Shown piece by piece: positions 5,308 to 6,243 of a stretch of 6,243 bases of DNA. Each line of letters starts with the position of its first letter. The stretch's first letter is position 1. The notes beneath the pieces are model-generated. The model saw only the letters and a list, made by a program, of their open reading frames with translations. It was not told the origin of the DNA and searched no databases. A program made the position numbers and the translations under genes. Source of the DNA: an uncultured Haloferula sp. (GTDB lineage Bacteria > Verrucomicrobiota > Verrucomicrobiae > Verrucomicrobiales > Akkermansiaceae); assembly GCA_946481625.1 (NCBI GenBank), contig CAMLOZ010000228.1:1-6243 (forward strand), read 5' to 3'.

Positions 5308-6243
5308 ATGCTTTTCAACAGCTACACCTTCCTGGTGCTCTTCCTGCCGCTGACGCTGATCGTCTTCCAGATCCTGCGCCGCAGCAGCCAGCGGATCGCC
5401 ATGGGCTGGCTGGTGCTGATGAGCCTCGTTTACTACGGTTGGTGGAATCCGGACCCCAGCGAGCCCTGGACGCCCTTCTTCCTGATCCTGATCTGCACCT
5501 CCTGCCTGATCAATTTCGTGATCGGGAGGTACTTGGCCGCCCACACCTTCACGGCGAAGGGCCGGATGATCCTCGCGCTCGGGCTCACCGCGAATCTCTC
5601 GGTACTATTCTACTACAAGTACATCGGCCTCTTCGAGCGCACGATGGAAGCCATCACCGGCGGACGCTTCGATATCCCCGCCGTGGTCCTGCCGCTCGGC
5701 CTCTCCTTCTTCACCTTCCAGAAGATCGCTTTCCTCGTCGATGCCTATCGAGGCAAGACCAGCAAATACAACTTCCTCGACTTCCTCCTCTTCGTCACCT
5801 TCTTCCCCCAGCTCATCGCGGGGCCGATCGTCCACCACAACGAGATCATGCCGCAGATCCAGCGGACCGTGAGTCCCTCGCGGCGCTCGGTGGACCTCTC
5901 CGCGGGCATCTCGCTCTTCGCGATGGGCCTCTTCAAGAAGGTCGTCATCGCCGACAACCTCGCGCCCATCGCCAATACCTTCTTCCTCCTCGCCTCGCGC
6001 GATGACCGCGATCTCACGATGGCCGAGGCATGGACCGCGGCCATCTCCTACAGCCTCCAGCTCTACTTCGACTTCTCCGGCTACTCGGACATGGCTATCG
6101 GCGCGGCCCGCATGTTCGGCATCAAGCTGCCGGTGAACTTCCACTCGCCCTACAAGGCGACCTCCATCGTGGACTTCTGGCGGCGCTGGCATATCACCCT
6201 CTCCCGCTTCCTCCGCGACTACGTTTACTTCTCGCTCGGCGGC
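5308..6243 (+). CDS. MBOAT family membrane-bound O-acyltransferase, AlgI/DltB-like (MBOAT-2, N-terminal 312 residues; cut by right window edge)
   Basis: I read this frame directly: ATG at 5308, then 312 codons open to the window end. It begins MLFNSYTFLVLFLPL, nearly the same as MBOAT-1, and aligns with it without a single gap over all 312 residues at about 60% identity (hand count 186/312). Shared blocks are LFVTFFPQLIAGPIVHH at 161-177, GLFKKVVIADNLA at 207-219, YFDFSGYSDMA at 253-263 and FWRRWHITLSRFLRDY at 290-305, with His295 in place. The GGLWHG block carrying the usual catalytic histidine lies just past the edge, so activity cannot be judged. The gene follows MBOAT-1 after 15 bp, with no terminator and no evident Shine-Dalgarno sequence, so it is probably in the same transcript. 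It likely carries out a second O-acylation, pairing with SGNH-1, SGNH-2 or an SGNH gene further downstream. Divergence is greatest at 21-30, 51-90, 101-120 and 182-199, in loops or membrane segments that could set the partner or donor. Confidence 0.95.
   Translation, partial: MLFNSYTFLVLFLPLTLIVFQILRRSSQRIAMGWLVLMSLVYYGWWNPDPSEPWTPFFLILICTSCLINFVIGRYLAAHTFTAKGRMILALGLTANLSVLFYYKYIGLFERTMEAITGGRFDIPAVVLPLGLSFFTFQKIAFLVDAYRGKTSKYNFLDFLLFVTFFPQLIAGPIVHHNEIMPQIQRTVSPSRRSVDLSAGISLFAMGLFKKVVIADNLAPIANTFFLLASRDDRDLTMAEAWTAAISYSLQLYFDFSGYSDMAIGAARMFGIKLPVNFHSPYKATSIVDFWRRWHITLSRFLRDYVYFSLGG

Noticed and set aside
4366..5544. A 392-codon minus-strand open frame antisense to the MBOATs
   Set aside because: Acidic, low-complexity composition (Glu, Ala, Gly, Val) as expected from the complement of GC-rich genes, with no recognisable domain.
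3969..6005. A 678-codon open frame on the plus strand crossing both MBOAT genes
   Set aside because: It is out of frame with both MBOATs, is dominated by Arg, Pro, Leu and His, and spans the real stop and start at 5292 and 5308. It is a shadow of GC-rich coding sequence.

Overview
The window is a GC-rich, densely packed bacterial locus that appears to decorate an extracellular glycan. It holds six protein-coding genes (two cut by the window edges) and no RNA genes, insertion sequences or CRISPR arrays that I can see. The strong G/C bias at third codon positions, the near absence of Shine-Dalgarno sequences and the gene content (envelope SGNH proteins, AlgI/DltB-like MBOATs, PAPS-type sulfotransferases) would suit a Gram-negative bacterium such as a member of the Verrucomicrobiota or a related PVC lineage. 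That placement is an inference from style and gene content, not a demonstrated affiliation.

Layout. Positions 1-285 (minus strand) are the first 95 codons of a P-loop sulfotransferase that runs off the left edge. A divergent intergenic region (286-403) separates it from a rightward gene train. The train is SGNH-1 (404-1588), a 101-bp gap, sulfotransferase 2 (1690-2484), SGNH-2 (2481-3707, overlapping the previous gene by ATGA), a 67-bp gap, MBOAT-1 (3775-5292), a 15-bp gap, and MBOAT-2 (5308 to the right edge, 312 codons seen). The two SGNH proteins are paralogs of each other, and so are the two MBOATs. The MBOATs align without a gap over all 312 visible residues at about 60% identity (counted by hand).

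How the genes may work together. In known systems (AlgI with AlgJ/AlgX, PatA with PatB, DltB with DltD) a polytopic MBOAT passes an acyl group across the inner membrane and a membrane-anchored SGNH partner places it on a polymer in the envelope. Two MBOATs and two anchored SGNH proteins suggest two parallel or sequential O-acylation reactions. The two sulfotransferases would transfer sulfuryl groups from PAPS, presumably in the cytoplasm and to glycan precursors, lipid-linked intermediates or a protein. The simplest reading is one locus making a sulfated and O-acylated surface glycan. The acceptor and the acyl group cannot be read from this window.

The least expected items are the duplicated SGNH/MBOAT set with a sulfotransferase inserted between the two SGNH genes, an exact 16-bp direct repeat in the noncoding DNA upstream of both sulfotransferase genes, and a conserved Cys/His-containing segment near the C-terminal Asp-His motif of both SGNH proteins.
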